Assembly (NCBI GenBank): GCA_001953115.1
Contig: LSSL01000991.1
Span: forward strand, 36,132 to 68,566
Length of the DNA: 32,435 bases
From: Smittium mucronatum
Lineage: Eukaryota; Kickxellomycota; Harpellomycetes; Harpellales; Legeriomycetaceae
Direction of reading: 5' to 3'
A program made the position numbers and the translations under genes. This document shows, one piece after another, positions 1-13,378 of the stretch. The notes under the pieces are model-generated. The model was not told the origin of the DNA. It saw only the letters and a list, made by a program, of their open reading frames with translations, and made no database searches. The first letter of the stretch is position 1, and each line of letters opens with the position of its first letter.

Positions 1-440
1 CACATCTAATTTTGTATTAAAAATTAAAATTTTCTATATCCTCAATTTTTTCTATTTTATAAAATAACATTAATCTTTACAAAAATTGAAAAGACATAGA
101 TATACTTTTTCTAATATCGACCCTAAAAATATAATATTATTCAAAAGCTTTTTTTCACTATTTGCTATTGAGTTTCAATAAAAATCTTATTCTCATGGTT
201 TTAAAAAGTAGATAGGAAGTTTTTAAAGATGATATTTATCCTTTTTGAATAATTTTCTAACATAATTATAATTCATTTTTTTAGTCTCAAACTATCAAAA
301 CGGAAATTGATATGCTCAACGAGGGTTATATTTAGATTAAATGATTATAATAATGAAAATAAGCTTTAATATATGTCGCAAAAAAAACTTATTTTTTTCA
401 AAATCTAAAAGACCTCCATATTAATTTTAAAATAGTTTTC

Positions 441-845
441 TATATTTTAAAAAAAGCAATTAATTTTATAAATCTTGTATATTTTGATAAAAAAAATAGC
501 ATTTGAAATAAACGAAAAATTAATAAATAAGGCGAGTTGTAATAATTATATTTCATTTTTATTGAAAAAATCACCTTATTTCGATAAATATGTGTTTATT
601 TCAATTAAATCTTTTCATTGATATAAACCAAAATTTACTAATATAACATGATTTTATCAACATATTTCTAATTTAATTTTTTTTATAAGTTTATCACATT
701 TTATCCAATACGTAATAAGAAATTTTGATTAATTAATGATGATGATGATGATGATGATGATCTCTATTTTAAAAAAGCGTTTCTATTTTTCAAAAAGCCC
801 TGTTATTGAAATAAATCCAGGTATTGCGCTGGCAATCTAATAACT
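441..845 (+). repeat. Diverged dispersed repeat, copy A
   Basis: This stretch aligns by eye with 1030-1412 over its whole length. Shared blocks include a TATTTTAAAAAAA start and an ATTGA-GAAAA-TGATAA block (near 560 versus 1150). Both copies also share a TTTACTAATATAA block and an end of the form ATTGC-CC-GG followed by CTAAT. Identity looks like roughly 70-75 percent in the best part. A microsatellite (736-761) interrupts this copy. No coding potential is seen. It may be an old non-autonomous element or a tandem duplication. Confidence 0.6.
736..761. repeat. (ATG)n microsatellite
   Basis: Nearly nine perfect tandem copies of ATG/GAT lie inside repeat copy A. They are absent from copy B, so they expanded after the two copies separated. 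Confidence 0.95.
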
Positions 846-1029
846 CAATATATAATTTTTTTATTCTAGAAGTGTTTAAAGAAGATGATAGATATGTCTA
901 AATGGTCTAAGTATTAAGTATAAGAACTAAAAAAATTACTTGAATATAAGTTGAGAAAAAAACCAAAATCAACTTTTTATTTTTTGAAGTATGGACAATA
1001 AAACTGATTTAATTATAAAATAATATGAA

Positions 1030-1412
1030 TATATTTTAAAAAAATCGATTTATTTTGATAAATTTTATTTTATTCCATCTAAATAAATCATTTTAAATAA
1101 AAGAGAAATTATTGAATAATCGGAATTTAATATAAGGAATTAATTTTTATTGAGAAAATTGCGTTATATTGATAATTATTCGTTTATTTAAATCAACTCA
1201 TTTTATTGATACAGACCGTTATTTACTAATATAATGCCATTATTATAATATATGTCTAACCAAATACTTTTTTAGTTTGTTTTCTTTTATCTAATGTAAA
1301 ATCAAATATTTGAATAGATTAATATTTGCATTTTTTTTTAAAAAAAAAATTGTCTAAAATTCTTGTTATAAAAATAAACCCGCTTATTGCACCAGTAGCC
1401 TATTTTTTCGAA
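1030..1412 (+). repeat. Diverged dispersed repeat, copy B
   Basis: This is the partner of 441-845, in direct orientation and about 590 bp further on. Both copies end with a GC-richer motif, here ATTGCACCAGTAGCCTA, against ATTGCGCTGGCAATCTA in copy A. This copy carries a perfect T9A9 palindrome at 1331-1348 where copy A has a shorter T-to-A run. Confidence 0.6.
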
Positions 1413-3305
1413 ACCCTAATTTGAGAGCTTCGTTTTTAAAAACAAACTTTCTTTAATCGAAAAATTGAGAAATTAGAAACGAAAATATTTGAATTATTTT
1501 TAATTTATGAAATCCGATATTTTCTATCACAGAAACGGTTATTCTGAAAAAGCTGCTTATGATTTCAAAATCTATCAATGAGCGATTTATTATAAATTAT
1601 TTCCTAGGTTAAATGTGGTTAGCTTTATAAAAACTTATTATCGTGAACTCGATAAAAAATTCCATATTATAAACGGTATATGTGTTTATTGTACTTTTTA
1701 AAATAAACCCTCAATTTTATTAATAAATATCAAAAAAAAAATTAATACTATATTAATACATCAAGTTTAAAGATTTTACTACTTTCTATATGAATATTTT
1801 GACAGTATATTTATCAGAAAAAATATCAATTAAAACACATGGATACATCCCATACTCTAAATTTAAACCATATAATTACCCTCTGTTTTATTTAAAGTTA
1901 TAAAAGTAAAATATTATAGATTATATTCATTGGTTAAAATAAATTATTTTCTCAAGTACCTTTTTGGTGATTTATTATTTTTTTTGTGATAATTTATGTT
2001 TTAAATAAATTTCATTATATAAAAAATAAAACAAATTAAAATTTGAGCCTTCGATTAGAAATGATAAAAGAAAAATTAAAGTTTTTAAAATTACAAAAAT
2101 GGGGCTTAAATATAGTCTATATCGCAGCTTAAAAAAAATATATATTGCTAAAAATTGAAAGGTATTCATTGCATAGATACAAAAATAAAATTTTAGGTAT
2201 TTAAGAATAGGTTAATTGAATAATTGCGATTTATTTTTTATTAAATAGAGGCTGTTATTATTCGAAAAAATCCAGGTTATACATGAAAATGGTGAGTAAA
2301 TATCCTCAAAATGCCCAATTTAGTTTGAAAAATACAAAAAAAAAAAGCATAAATAATTGATCACTATGTACTCCCATCTAAAAAGATTTAAAACATCCAC
2401 TATTTCTGGTGAATGCCGTGGATAAGAGATGGTAGAGATATCGGGAATTTCTATTTATTCATTTTATAAAAACTCTTTATGGTACTAATTTTTTTTACTT
2501 GGATAATACATCTTTCATAAATACAATTATATTTTAGAGTAAAAATGCATATGCTATATTTTATTAATTGAAAACCGCCTGAAATTCGTTATATGTTAAA
2601 ACTTATATTCATTATTAAAAAAAATTATACTTAAAATCGTAATTTTTTGATGCTAGATTGTTTTATTGGATTAAAATTTAATCTTAATCATCAGTTTTTT
2701 ACATTTACATTTACAATTTTATTAAATTATAATGAATTTTAGATTTGATATTTAATTCCAACACGATCATTTCTAATGGCTATTATTTATCTAATATTTA
2801 CCAGCAAAAAAATTCAAGGGTTTAAAATTTTCCCTAAGTGCAACTTATTTAGTATAAATTGAAATAAAATTAGTAATGTGTAAAAATCATAAACCGAAAA
2901 TTGCAGTATTTTTTCAAGAAATAAAGTAATGGCATATAAAAAAATAAAATTTAGAATTTCTCAAAAGCGAATTTAAAATTCCAAAATTTATCAAAAAAAT
3001 AAATAAATAATATAAGCTAATTGGATAAAAAATTTTAAAGGAGAGAGAATCTCTAAAAAATTCTGATTGAAGTTTATAATGACTAAATTTTAAAATTATA
3101 AGAATTTTTTTAAATATAATTTTTATTTAAATATATATAAATGAAAAGAGAAAAGTATATTCGCTTATAAAAATGATTAAGATTCTTATTAAGTAAAAAA
3201 ATACACCTTTTATTAATCTAATTTAGGCTGTAAATACTATGTTATTTAAAATTATATATTTTTTCTGAGTAGTTACCAGCATAAAATCTTGATGTGCAAT
3301 ATACA

Positions 3306-3325
3306 TAAAATAAAATAAAATAAAA
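3306..3325. repeat. (TAAAA)4 microsatellite
   Basis: Four perfect tandem copies of TAAAA followed by a partial copy, in non-coding AT-rich DNA. Confidence 0.9.
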
Positions 3326-4263
3326 TAGGTAACAATGAATTAAGCACAAATATAAAAAAAACGGTCCTTCTTTTAACGATAAAATTTTCATCAATAAGTG
3401 AAATGAAAATATATTTGCAATATTTTTTTCTCAAGGTACAAATAATTTAAAAAAAGACATCAAGATATCACAAAAAAAATCCGACTAACACTTGAGATCC
3501 AAAATGATGATAAAAACCTTTAAAAGACGACTTTATACTATTCTAAAAACATTATCACAAAAAATTTTCAAAAAAAAATTCAAATAGCATAATTTAAAAG
3601 TCATTTATTTATGAAAAATTAATAGAATTATTGGTGGCAGATTTCGACCTATCATTTTTAATACCGGTTTTTTTTATAGCATTAATCTTTGGATATTATA
3701 TTTATAGTATAATCTTAGGAACGAATTTGTATTAATATGAAAAAAATACACCCAAAATTATAATAAATAGCATCAAATGATACTCTTTTTTATATAGAAT
3801 TTTTTTATAATGAGCTAAGAAAAATATTACACCTAATCATCATACCAAACTAAATGGAAAAAAATTAATGATGTCTATTTCGGTGATTTTCATTATTTAT
3901 TTTTGTTAGTATAAGCTTGGTTTTGGTTTTTTTTCCTAATGATCATGATTCATTTTCAGAATATATTAAAGTAAGTATATAAATAATCCATAAAAATGTG
4001 GTAAGTTACAATTATAATATAAAAAGCTCTTAAAATTAGAAATTTTTTTCTTTGAAAGATGTGATGAATTGCCAGTAATATCAGCAAAAAATAAATTAAA
4101 CCCTTGGATTTTTTGATGTGTTTTAGTTTGGGCTCTCAATTTTAGTATTAGACTAAAATAATATTCGGATTTTGTATTTTTAAACGTGTAAAATCTGAAA
4201 ATAACTTCACAAAATGATCTGTATAAATCCAATATTTTTATAATTGGGTGATATGTTTACTAA

Positions 4264-4304
4264 GGTTGTGTGTGGTGTGGTAATATAGGGGGGTGGGGGT
4301 GGTT
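4264..4304. repeat. G-rich strand-asymmetric patch
   Basis: A GT-rich run leads into six Gs, T, five Gs, T and GG, in DNA that otherwise rarely shows two Gs in a row. Several G-runs sit close together on the plus strand, so a G-quadruplex is possible but not shown. No gene flanks it. Confidence 0.5.
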
Positions 4305-7300
4305 AAATTTGCCAGATTATTTAAAAGTGTCAACTGGGTATTTAAATATAATTTCTATTGCTAAAAAATATAATTCATAATATACGATTTAGTCTAAATT
4401 TGGAATTTTAAAATAAATAATGCTATTTTTTTTCTAATAACAACTACTATTATTACTTTTATTGTTTTTAATTTTCTTTCTGAAAAAATTTTGTTATAGA
4501 AAAATATTAGCCATATTATTAGAATGTAATAATATTTCTATTGAATTATTTTTTTCTTGTAATAACGATAATTGGTACTTTATGAGATTATAAGATCTTT
4601 TTTTTAGAATTTTAGTTAATAATTAAAAAGTAGAAAATTAGTATTAAAAACTAAAATATTTAAAAAATTTATAATTTATTTAAATTTTTATCGTATTGGA
4701 TTTAATTTTAAAAAAAAATTAATACTATTTTTATAACTTAAATAAATTTAGCAGATATCTTTGTTCCAAACCAAATGTGCACTTTTAAATATTTAAAACC
4801 CCATTTTTTATTGATTCGAAGAATTTTTTGTAAATTTAGTGTTATTCAGTTATGAAAGTTGATTGAATCTTTTTAAAATATTAAAATATAAACTGATTTA
4901 TAATTATAAAACTGAAATAGAATTGAAATTATTTCTTTCTTAAAATTTTGGCTTAGTTCCGATTTATATTTATTATATAAATTTAGAACTTAAATGCAGG
5001 TTATATACTTTTTTTTTTATTTAGGTAGATACTTTTAAGGTTGGAGACATTTAAAATAACAAAAATGAAAAAATAGCTGGTGAAAAAATCACAAATTTTT
5101 ATCTAAGAAACTTATAAAGTCGTTTCTAAAAATAGAAATTAAACTTTTTTTCTTTTTTTAAATAAATTTTAATATCCAATATGATTTTTGTGAATTTTTA
5201 GCTATTTAATGATATAATTTTTCAAAAAATATAATATAAATTATTATAATAAAAACTATAAAATTTCTGAAAAAATCCAATTTTTAAAAAATTTATTATT
5301 AAGGATAAAAAAATTTTATCTAAAAACCAAAATATTCATCAAAATTGATTATAATTATTGATAGAACACATGAAGATTGGTATTTTACTCGCTATTTCGA
5401 GATAAAATAGAGAATATCCAACTATAATTGAGAATTTTTTTGTTTCTAATTACGAGATGAAGTTGGGCAATAAAATATAATATGGTGTTAAAAAAGCCAT
5501 ATTTGGAGTTTTTAGAGTCGAGTTATGATTTTTTATTCATTTTTTGGATTTTCTATATATAAATATACAAAACCAGATATTAGGAATATATATTTTTAAA
5601 ATTTAGTGTTCTCATAAACTTTATTTCAAAATTATTTAAAGAATTCTATTTAAAAAAAGAATGTAATACAGCATGTATATAATAATCATACATAAATACA
5701 TACATTAATATATATATATAATATTTATTAACACAAAAACATTTGCTTTAATCAGATTTTTCTGTATTGATAAAATGTTAAACCATTTCAATTATTATTT
5801 TCAAGGTTTATTAACAAATAATCACCTATTTAGTTTAAAAAAGGGCGTCATATCGTATTTTTCGGACCCTTTTTAAGATTATAATAATATTAATTTAATG
5901 AAGCTTAAGTAATTGCGTTACAAAAGTGTTTAAAAACTGGGCTTAAGTTTTTAAATATTTTTTGATTTACTAAAAAATATATATTTAATTGTCATTTATT
6001 AAGTATTTTCACTCGATAAATAATTAAGTGATTATATAAAACTATAATATAAGTTTAATTCCAAAATTTGTTCATTTTTTTAAAAAAATACTCCATTTAT
6101 ATATTATTTAAAATTAAATAGAGTTAATTTTAAGAAAAAAGGAATGCGATTTCTGCAGGCATCTTATAATATAAAATTTAGGAGTTTGAATAGCATTCAA
6201 AAAATTGTGGGGTTTCTTTTTTGCAGCGCGAAAATAGATTTGTTTTACTTTTAAAATTCAAAATTTTTATCTTTAAAAAAATTTCATAAAGTCTTTCAAC
6301 TTTTTTATGGACGCAAGATTTTTAGCTTTCACGGGTGATAATAGTGAAAAACATTTGTTTTTTCTAAATAAATACATTATTTTTGTAAATTTTTTAACTA
6401 AAATGGTTTTGTAGCAATAAATTAATAATAATTTGGATATTATTATGTTGAGCCATTATATGATAAAAAATTATCCGATATTAAACCAAAAAAAAGAAAT
6501 AATTGCCATACTAGAAAACTTTTTAATAAAAAAATTTACAAAAAATTGTGTTATTTATAAAATTATTTGAATTTTTTTAATTGATTCCAAATAATTTTAT
6601 CTCTTTAATTATTTTTTATAAAAAAGCAAGAATCGAAATGTGATTAATATCTGATATATCTTTAACGATATTTTTAAAAAATTGGGCTGGAAAGATAAGG
6701 ATGTGGTGATTTTTTGCTGTTTTTTGCGGTTTTGTAAATTTATTTATTTTTTGTTTTCAGCCTAACTATTTAATTTTAAACTTCTATTTAATTTTATTTT
6801 TTGATTTTATTTTTATCATTGAAGTTACTTAAAAATGAAATATTTAAATTGATGTCAAATTTGTGAATTTGATTTTTAAAAATAAATAAATAAAAATTAG
6901 CTTAGTATTTTTCATTTTTTAAATTTATTTTGATAATAAAATTAGTACTAATTATGCTAAAAAATTATCAAAATGCTATTTTTAAGTTTCGTATATTTTA
7001 TGATTTAATACATTGTATTTATAATATGTAATTTTTTCCGAGCTTTTTCTATTGAGTATGAAATTTTTTGAAGATCAGGATCCTAAGATTTTGTGACTTA
7101 TTTTTTATTTATTGAAACGAATTTTTTTAATAATTGTAGAAAATAAATATTTATTTTTTATTTCTTGATAATTGAAGAGTAAAAAAATCATTTCTCTGAT
7201 GAAATTATAAATAATTTCCCATAAATATCATTTTGTTGGATATATTAGGGATCTTAACCCTAATAAAAAATACCGTCGAGTTAATGTAATATTGAAATCA

Positions 7301-7886
7301 AATAATGGTATATACGCCTTAATTATATTAATAATAAAAAAAAGGATAACATAAAAATATTAGCTGAAAAATTAGTTTAAAAAGAAAGAATAAATATAAA
7401 GTGATAAATTATATTTCCAAATAATATAAAAAGATATTTTTTCACTTTTAGATTATATTAATTGAGAAAAAATTAGTAGTTTTGGCATATATTAATAAAT
7501 ACATAAGCAAAAAATCCAACATAAAGATCTATAAACTACTTGAAAATAAAAATTAGTACAATTTTTCTGAATTTGAATAGGGAATAATTATTTTGATTTT
7601 TTTTAATGAATATTGATATGTATCTAATTATTTCTATTTAATATTAATCGTTATTAATCTCAGAAAGTATCATATAAAAAATTATGTTTCACTCAAGTAG
7701 AAATAAAATACACATAAAAAAATCAAATTCATGTATAAATTGACTTTGATTAAAAGATATAGATATTTTTTAAAAAATAAATTAACACTCTTAAACAGAA
7801 AAAAAGAAAATTTCCTAGATATATTGGCCATTTTTATAATCAAAATCAGAATTTTCTGTATTTGATGTCTACTTTTCAACTTTTTA

Positions 7887-7972
7887 TTACTATTAGTAAT
7901 AATGATAATGATAATAATAATATGATGTATGATATATGATGATTTATGATTTATGATTTATTATTTATGATT
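7887..7972. repeat. Degenerate ATGAT/TTATGAT low-complexity tract
   Basis: A compound tract made of ATAATG, ATGATGTATGAT and repeated GATTTAT units. It reads as an expanded and partly decayed microsatellite with no coding frame. Confidence 0.75.
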
Positions 7973-10900
7973 TTTTTTATACCAAAGCTATTCAGAAATA
8001 TTGATACAATGGAAGATAAGATTAATCCATTGCGAAAAATTAAAAATATCTAAATTTAATCTCATATTTTTTTTTAAAAAATATATCAAATACAGAATTA
8101 ACTCAAGTTTATTTATCATTTTTAATTACCAATAGGGTTTAAACATTATGATTTGTGAGTAAAAAATAGTGTTGAAGTATGAGCTGTATCAGAAAAAAAA
8201 AATAATGGATGGCTTAGGGGATAATTTAATTTGAATTTTTTTTTAAAAATTTTTTTCCTGAATACGAGAAATTTGATTTTCTTTAACATTTTAGATTTAT
8301 GATAAGTATCACACAATATTTTTTTAAAAAAAGTAAGTTAATGTGATAACACAAAATTATTACATAAAAGAAATTGAAATAATTAGTTTATATATCTATA
8401 TTTAAAACTTCAAACCTATAAATGTAAAATGTCTTAAAAATATATATGATGTTTATATAAAAGATATATAAGGTTATGAAGAACTATACTATCCAGAAAA
8501 TAATTATAAAATAGTTTCATTTTTTACCTGTTTCATAATGAAAATTTCAGGTTAGATTTAAAAATGAATTTTTCTCTAATAAAGTGGCATATTTCATATT
8601 TAACTTTACATATATTAATAATATTTACTTTAACTCTTATATTTTTCCAACCATCAGAAGAAAAAAAATTACGCAAAATTTTTCAATAAATTTGATGTAG
8701 TAATTTACCCAGAAATATTAACTTAATATTCAACAGAAATTTCTGATTAAATATGCATCTAATAATAGTTAAAAGGATTATATGATATCATGGATAATTC
8801 CAGGATATATAAATGGCATATTAAATGAGATAATATATAAAGTGCTATAATAAGTATCTAAAATATTTTTCATCATGTTAATAAACTATTAACCCAGTGG
8901 AAAATGAGCTCAGTAGAATAAAAAGAATAAGCAAAAATATTTTAAATGGTACTGATAGTTTTTTTAAAAAAGTATATAACTAATATACCGTATATTTCAT
9001 CTCATAATACGATATAGTTCATTTTTATCATATTATAGAAATTTCAGACTATTTAAAAATGAGGAGGGAGGGGTTAGATATATGTATATATATACGATCC
9101 TTAATTTTAAATTATTTATAAAAGTATATTTACTTTATCTTTAAATCATTTCTTCATTTAGAGGTTCTTATCACAGTAGATAATTCGCGATTTTATTTAA
9201 ATAAAAATTCCTAATAAGAATAGTTATTAAAAATTCTTGCACTGAATTTTAAAATCTAATTTGGGTATTTTTTGATTATTTTTGAAAATTAAAAACTAGA
9301 TTAGTAATTTTTGTTTAATGATAATTAGATTTTGTTAAAAAAAATTTTTTTATGGAAATAGATATTTCAAAAATTTATAAACAAGACCCTTTTCTCGTTA
9401 CAAACAAAACAAATGCTACCATTTATAACGGATTTGTTCTAATTTTGATTTTATGAATCACTAAAAGTCAATTGGGTGACGTAAAAGAGAAAAATTCAAA
9501 TTTATTGATCATAAAAAATCAGGTACATTAAATTATTTATAGCTATTAATGGTATATCTATAAAATCATTTGATATCAGAATTTAAAAACTTGGTATATA
9601 TAAGTTAACTTAATAACCTTTAAAATTTCCAAAGTAAATTTAAATTAAATTTAATACATTTAGATTTCGCTTATTCATAAAAAATATCTGTATAGTTTTA
9701 TTAGACTAGATTTTTTTTTCTGAATTGTATTATATATATATGTAAATATCCTGTTTCAAATTTAAATATTCGTTTTATCAATGTATTTATCTTTTTTTTT
9801 TATCACTAATTATTTTATATAGTTTTTATATATCATTTTATTAATCACAACATATTTAACAATGAAAATATCATAAATAATAAAGGATGCATTAAAATTA
9901 TAATCTAGCCAATTTCGAACAGCAGTATCATAAAAATATCTGAATGGTGAAATTTCACCAGAATAGATAACTTTTATATATAAATTCAGATTTATTCATG
10001 TTATTCAAGCTTTTTTTTGCCTTCACTAGAGCTAAATATTTTTTGTTTTCTAAAGCATATATATTATATAAATAAAATTTTGATAAACATAATTTTTTTT
10101 CCATTTAACAACTGGATTGTTTTATTTGCCACTGTTAGTTTGATTTAAGTCATTTGAAGTTTGGGAATAGTATTTAGAGAAAATAAATAGTTTTTAAAAT
10201 TATTTTATCAAGAAAAAAAATCACAGGTTATCATTTCTTAACCTAAAAAAAATACATGTTTTTTGATTTTTTGATTTTTTTTGAATTTATAATGAAAAAT
10301 AAATATTATCGATGCCAAAAAAAAAAAAGAAAAGGCTAGATAGAATAATAGTTACAGTACATGAAAATAAATTAAAACTAAATTGAAAATAAGCCTTCTA
10401 TACTCTTGGAACAGCGCTTCTAAGAGCATTTAAGTAAAAATTTTAGTGTTAGAGCAATATTCAGTTAGAATTTGGTTAATTTTTTACAAAATTATAAGAT
10501 TTATATTGGCCTACAACTTTCTATTATTTTTTACTTTTCAAAATAAAATGTTTTAAAAATAAATACCATTTTTCTAGGCTTGAAACCGAGGGAAAAAATA
10601 GTAACTTTAAATATAATAAATTAGTATTTGAGAATAATTCCACATTAAAAAACGGTAAAACGTCTTTACGAATGTCATTTTTTAATTAGTTAAAAATTAG
10701 GTTCATGATGTATTAATATTTAAACGATAACGTTAGATTTTTTATGGTTTTTTAAACTGTTTCTAAAATTTTTTTAAAAAAAACAATAAATATGAGATAG
10801 TCTAAATGTCATAATTAAGTAATGCTTGAGGATATTAAATAAAACTAAAATTTAAAAATCCTCCTAATCTAATTTATGCCAAAAAATCCAGTAAAAAAAC

Positions 10901-11895
10901 ATTATATTTTAATTCTATACACGAAATAGTCACATAACTATGGTTCACTATGCTCTTACTCACTAATTTATATTTTCAATCAATTCTATGCTTTTTTAAA
11001 AAGGAAATTTAATTAACACAGTGAATTAACCTATATTTTATCATTAGAGGGGGTTTTTCTTACATAGAAATTTCAAATATACCACATATACAACATATTA
11101 GGATGTAAATAATATTTGTCAAAAAATTCATTTAATGAGGAGTAATAAGAAACGAAGGATATTTTTAGTTCACTAGGAACAATAAATAAGTGTGTTATTT
11201 AATGCTTTCATAAATAGAGAACATAATTTATGTTTATTTTTTAGAGTTTGAAAATTTTAAAAAAATCAATTATAATATGATACATAAAGGGGTTTATTTC
11301 GAGCAAGTAAAAGGGTAAAATTAAATGGAAACGTTTTAACGAATGGTAAAAAAATACTTTCTAGTAACCATATTAATATTAAAAGAATGTAGCCTAGAAA
11401 ATGAGAAATATTATAGTATAAAGAATTTGCATTAATAAATCCAAAATAAAAATATTATAATTTAATGCCTCAGAACATTTCGATAAAATTGGACTCAGAT
11501 TTTTACTGAAACCCTTGAGATGATAAAAACTATGACAAAGCTAGTGTCAATTTATATCTGTCAACATCCAAATCATACCCAATAATTCCGATTTAATACA
11601 GGCGGGAGTGCTTTCCTTGCAAGCATTTGCCAAGGTAATTCCCATTTTTAGCTCAGCATTTTACAGGAAATTCAAACTCTTCATAATATACATGTATAAA
11701 TAAGCATCTAATTCTCTATGATAGCTTTTGATTTTTTTAACTCGGATAAACACCAGTAAAAAAATGAATAATAATAATAAAAATTTATGCAAGCTTAGTA
11801 AAAAAATTACAAAGACAGGCTCCCTCTACTGAAAAACGAAAGTGAAATATATATACCAATTACATTTTGATATTTCCAAACCTTGTTCTCAGGCT

Positions 11896-11914
11896 AAAAA
11901 AAAAGGGGGGGGGG
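11896..11914 (+). repeat. A9G10 homopurine tract
   Basis: Nine As are followed directly by ten Gs. The shape recalls a retroelement polypurine tract, but it lies upstream of the integrase remnant rather than at an element's 3' end. It may be a homopolymer expansion or an assembly artefact. Confidence 0.6.
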
Positions 11915-11971
11915 CAAGCAAACTTTGATTTCTATTAAAACGATGAAAACCGGGCTAACATAAAAAAATAC

Positions 11972-12560
11972 ACAATAATAGCCATATACCTGAAGTTTAC
12001 GAATCTTTTGATTTGAGAAAACAGTTTTTTTTAACTAGACGAAAATTTGCCAAAAGAAGCTGAAAAGTAAAGCCAAATTTGGGGAAATCGCTGAAAACAT
12101 TATATTTATTACAAAATACGGCTATTTAAGAACCCAAAAGTAATAATATCTGATAAGGGGGCAATCATTTAGCGGCAATTTCTATTATATCGATATTATT
12201 AAAGTGTAATATTTATGTGATGAGTTTATTAGCTAGAATTGGCTATCATTAAAAATCTCTAATATGATAAAGAATAACTCTTTTTATCCAAAATACTAAT
12301 GGCAAAACTAAATATCTTTATTTAAATAGGCAATTGAAAGTGGAAAAAATAAAATAAAATTTGAATTCAGCTACTCTTTAAGAACTCAAAATTTGAAATT
12401 AGAATAAAGTGCAAGCTTTTTCAAATTGATATTTCTAGGGAACATGTACGAGAATTAAATGACTAATAATCAACAATTACGGAAATGTACTCCGATCGAT
12501 TAGATGCTGCAAATAGATACAACCATAAACGCTATAGGGATTATATATTGTCAAGCCAGA
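11972..12560 (+). pseudogene. Decayed Ty3/gypsy-type retrotransposon integrase
   Basis: Plus-strand translation shows the order expected for a retroelement integrase core and C-terminal linker. A possible first-Asp region reads IAIYLKFTNLLI near 11975-12010. Next comes GEIAENIIFITKYGY (12078-12126), then PKVIISDKGA (12134-12163), whose Asp codon at 12152-12154 fits the second catalytic Asp of the D,D-35-E core. Downstream in the same frame are SREHVRELND (from 12434) and a basic stretch EMYSDRLDAANRYNHKRYR (about 12482-12540). That basic stretch matches the charged helical linker that precedes the C-terminal domain in Ty3/gypsy integrases. There are many stop codons and at least one frameshift just before PKVIISDKG, so it is non-functional. 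No convincing reverse transcriptase, gag or paired LTRs were found upstream. The family assignment rests on motif spacing read by eye. Confidence 0.55.
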
Positions 12561-12798
12561 AAGTCAACATATTTAATTTTAGCCAGTTGAATTTGGCTAT
12601 TAATTTATCTTTTTTGTAAGAATTAATGTTTGAGCATCACTATTTATAATAATCAGCCACAATTAATAATTCTTACCTATTAAAAAAAAACATTGAATAA
12701 TGCGATTTAGATAAGCGCACCAATTTGATTTGACATGTAGTAAAATATTTATTGGATGAATTTTTTTGCTATTATCAATGTTGTCAGCGATCTTGCTA

Positions 12799-13170
12799 GT
12801 TTCTTTTTCTTCCATAAAATACTGTAGCTTTCAGTGGGTCAACTAACCAGAAATTACATTTACTTATATTACCCAACATTCTATAAACATGTTGATCATC
12901 GAATTTCCGACTATTTTCGTCTCCGGAAAGGTTCGCCCATTTTGATGCGTGTGTTCATATTAGTTTTATTATCAATTCGAAATAGGAATGGTTGATCCAA
13001 GATTTTAATCTTTGTTTCCTTACACGTATAGCAACAAAAGGTATCATTATTCCCTCCTTATAAAAGTTATCCTTAGTTTGAAGGCAAACAATTACTATTA
13101 CAAATAGGGAAATATAAATTACCGTGTATTCGATACTAACTTCAGACCTATCAAAATTAAAAATAACCAT
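12799..13170 (-). pseudogene. Unidentified decayed minus-strand coding fragment
   Basis: One minus-strand frame runs from an ATG at 13168-13170 to about 12800 with a single internal stop (12955-12957). At this base composition roughly a dozen stops would be expected over some 123 codons. The N-terminal part has a hydrophobic segment (VIYISLFVIVIVCL) followed by a basic stretch (RVRKQRLKSW). The part beyond the stop includes KWANLSGDENSRKF and CNFWLVDPLKATVFYGRKR. I recognise no family. It may be part of an old transposon or a lost gene; GC content is visibly higher than in the surrounding desert. Confidence 0.35.
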
Positions 13171-13347
13171 GCTTTTGCTTGTATTTATTGATAAAGGATC
13201 TGCATATTACTATTACCAATAGGGTTTTTTTTTTGAAATTTGCATATTAAATAAAACAATAGCATTTCCCATGCTATCAAGTTCCGGCAATTTATGGATT
13301 CAATTATTGGAGGTCCAAAAAAATAAATAATCTGTCATTGTACCCAA

Positions 13348-13371
13348 TAAAATTCCGTGATTCAAAAAAAA
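13348..13371 (+). repeat. Short repeat shared with 28555-28578
   Basis: A CAATAAAATTCCGTGAT core followed by one mismatch and CAAAAA occurs here and about 15 kb away, beside the GC-rich island. Both copies end in CA before an A-rich run, which could suit the 3' end of an LTR. A second small direct repeat, CTGTCATTGTACC, flanks this copy at about 13332 and 13378. Confidence 0.4.
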
Positions 13372-13378
13372 AAAAAAC

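Larger units (their letters stand above)
1..11450. other. AT-rich intergenic desert
   Basis: This long stretch is dominated by A and T runs. No open frame in it is longer than expected by chance at this composition, and none resembles a known family. Its short AUG-initiated frames translate to Phe/Leu/Lys/Asn/Ile-rich peptides typical of random AT-rich DNA. It does contain two diverged copies of a repeat near the left end and several simple repeats, listed separately. No tRNA, rRNA or other structured RNA gene was recognised. Confidence 0.7.

Noticed and set aside
3966..4232. Minus-strand open frame of 88 codons in the left desert
   Set aside because: About one frame this long is expected by chance across the window at this base composition. 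The peptide matches no family I recognise and has no clear promoter or homologous motif.
11896..11914. A9G10 as a retroelement polypurine tract
   Set aside because: It is upstream of the integrase remnant, whereas the tract should lie after integrase next to a 3' LTR.
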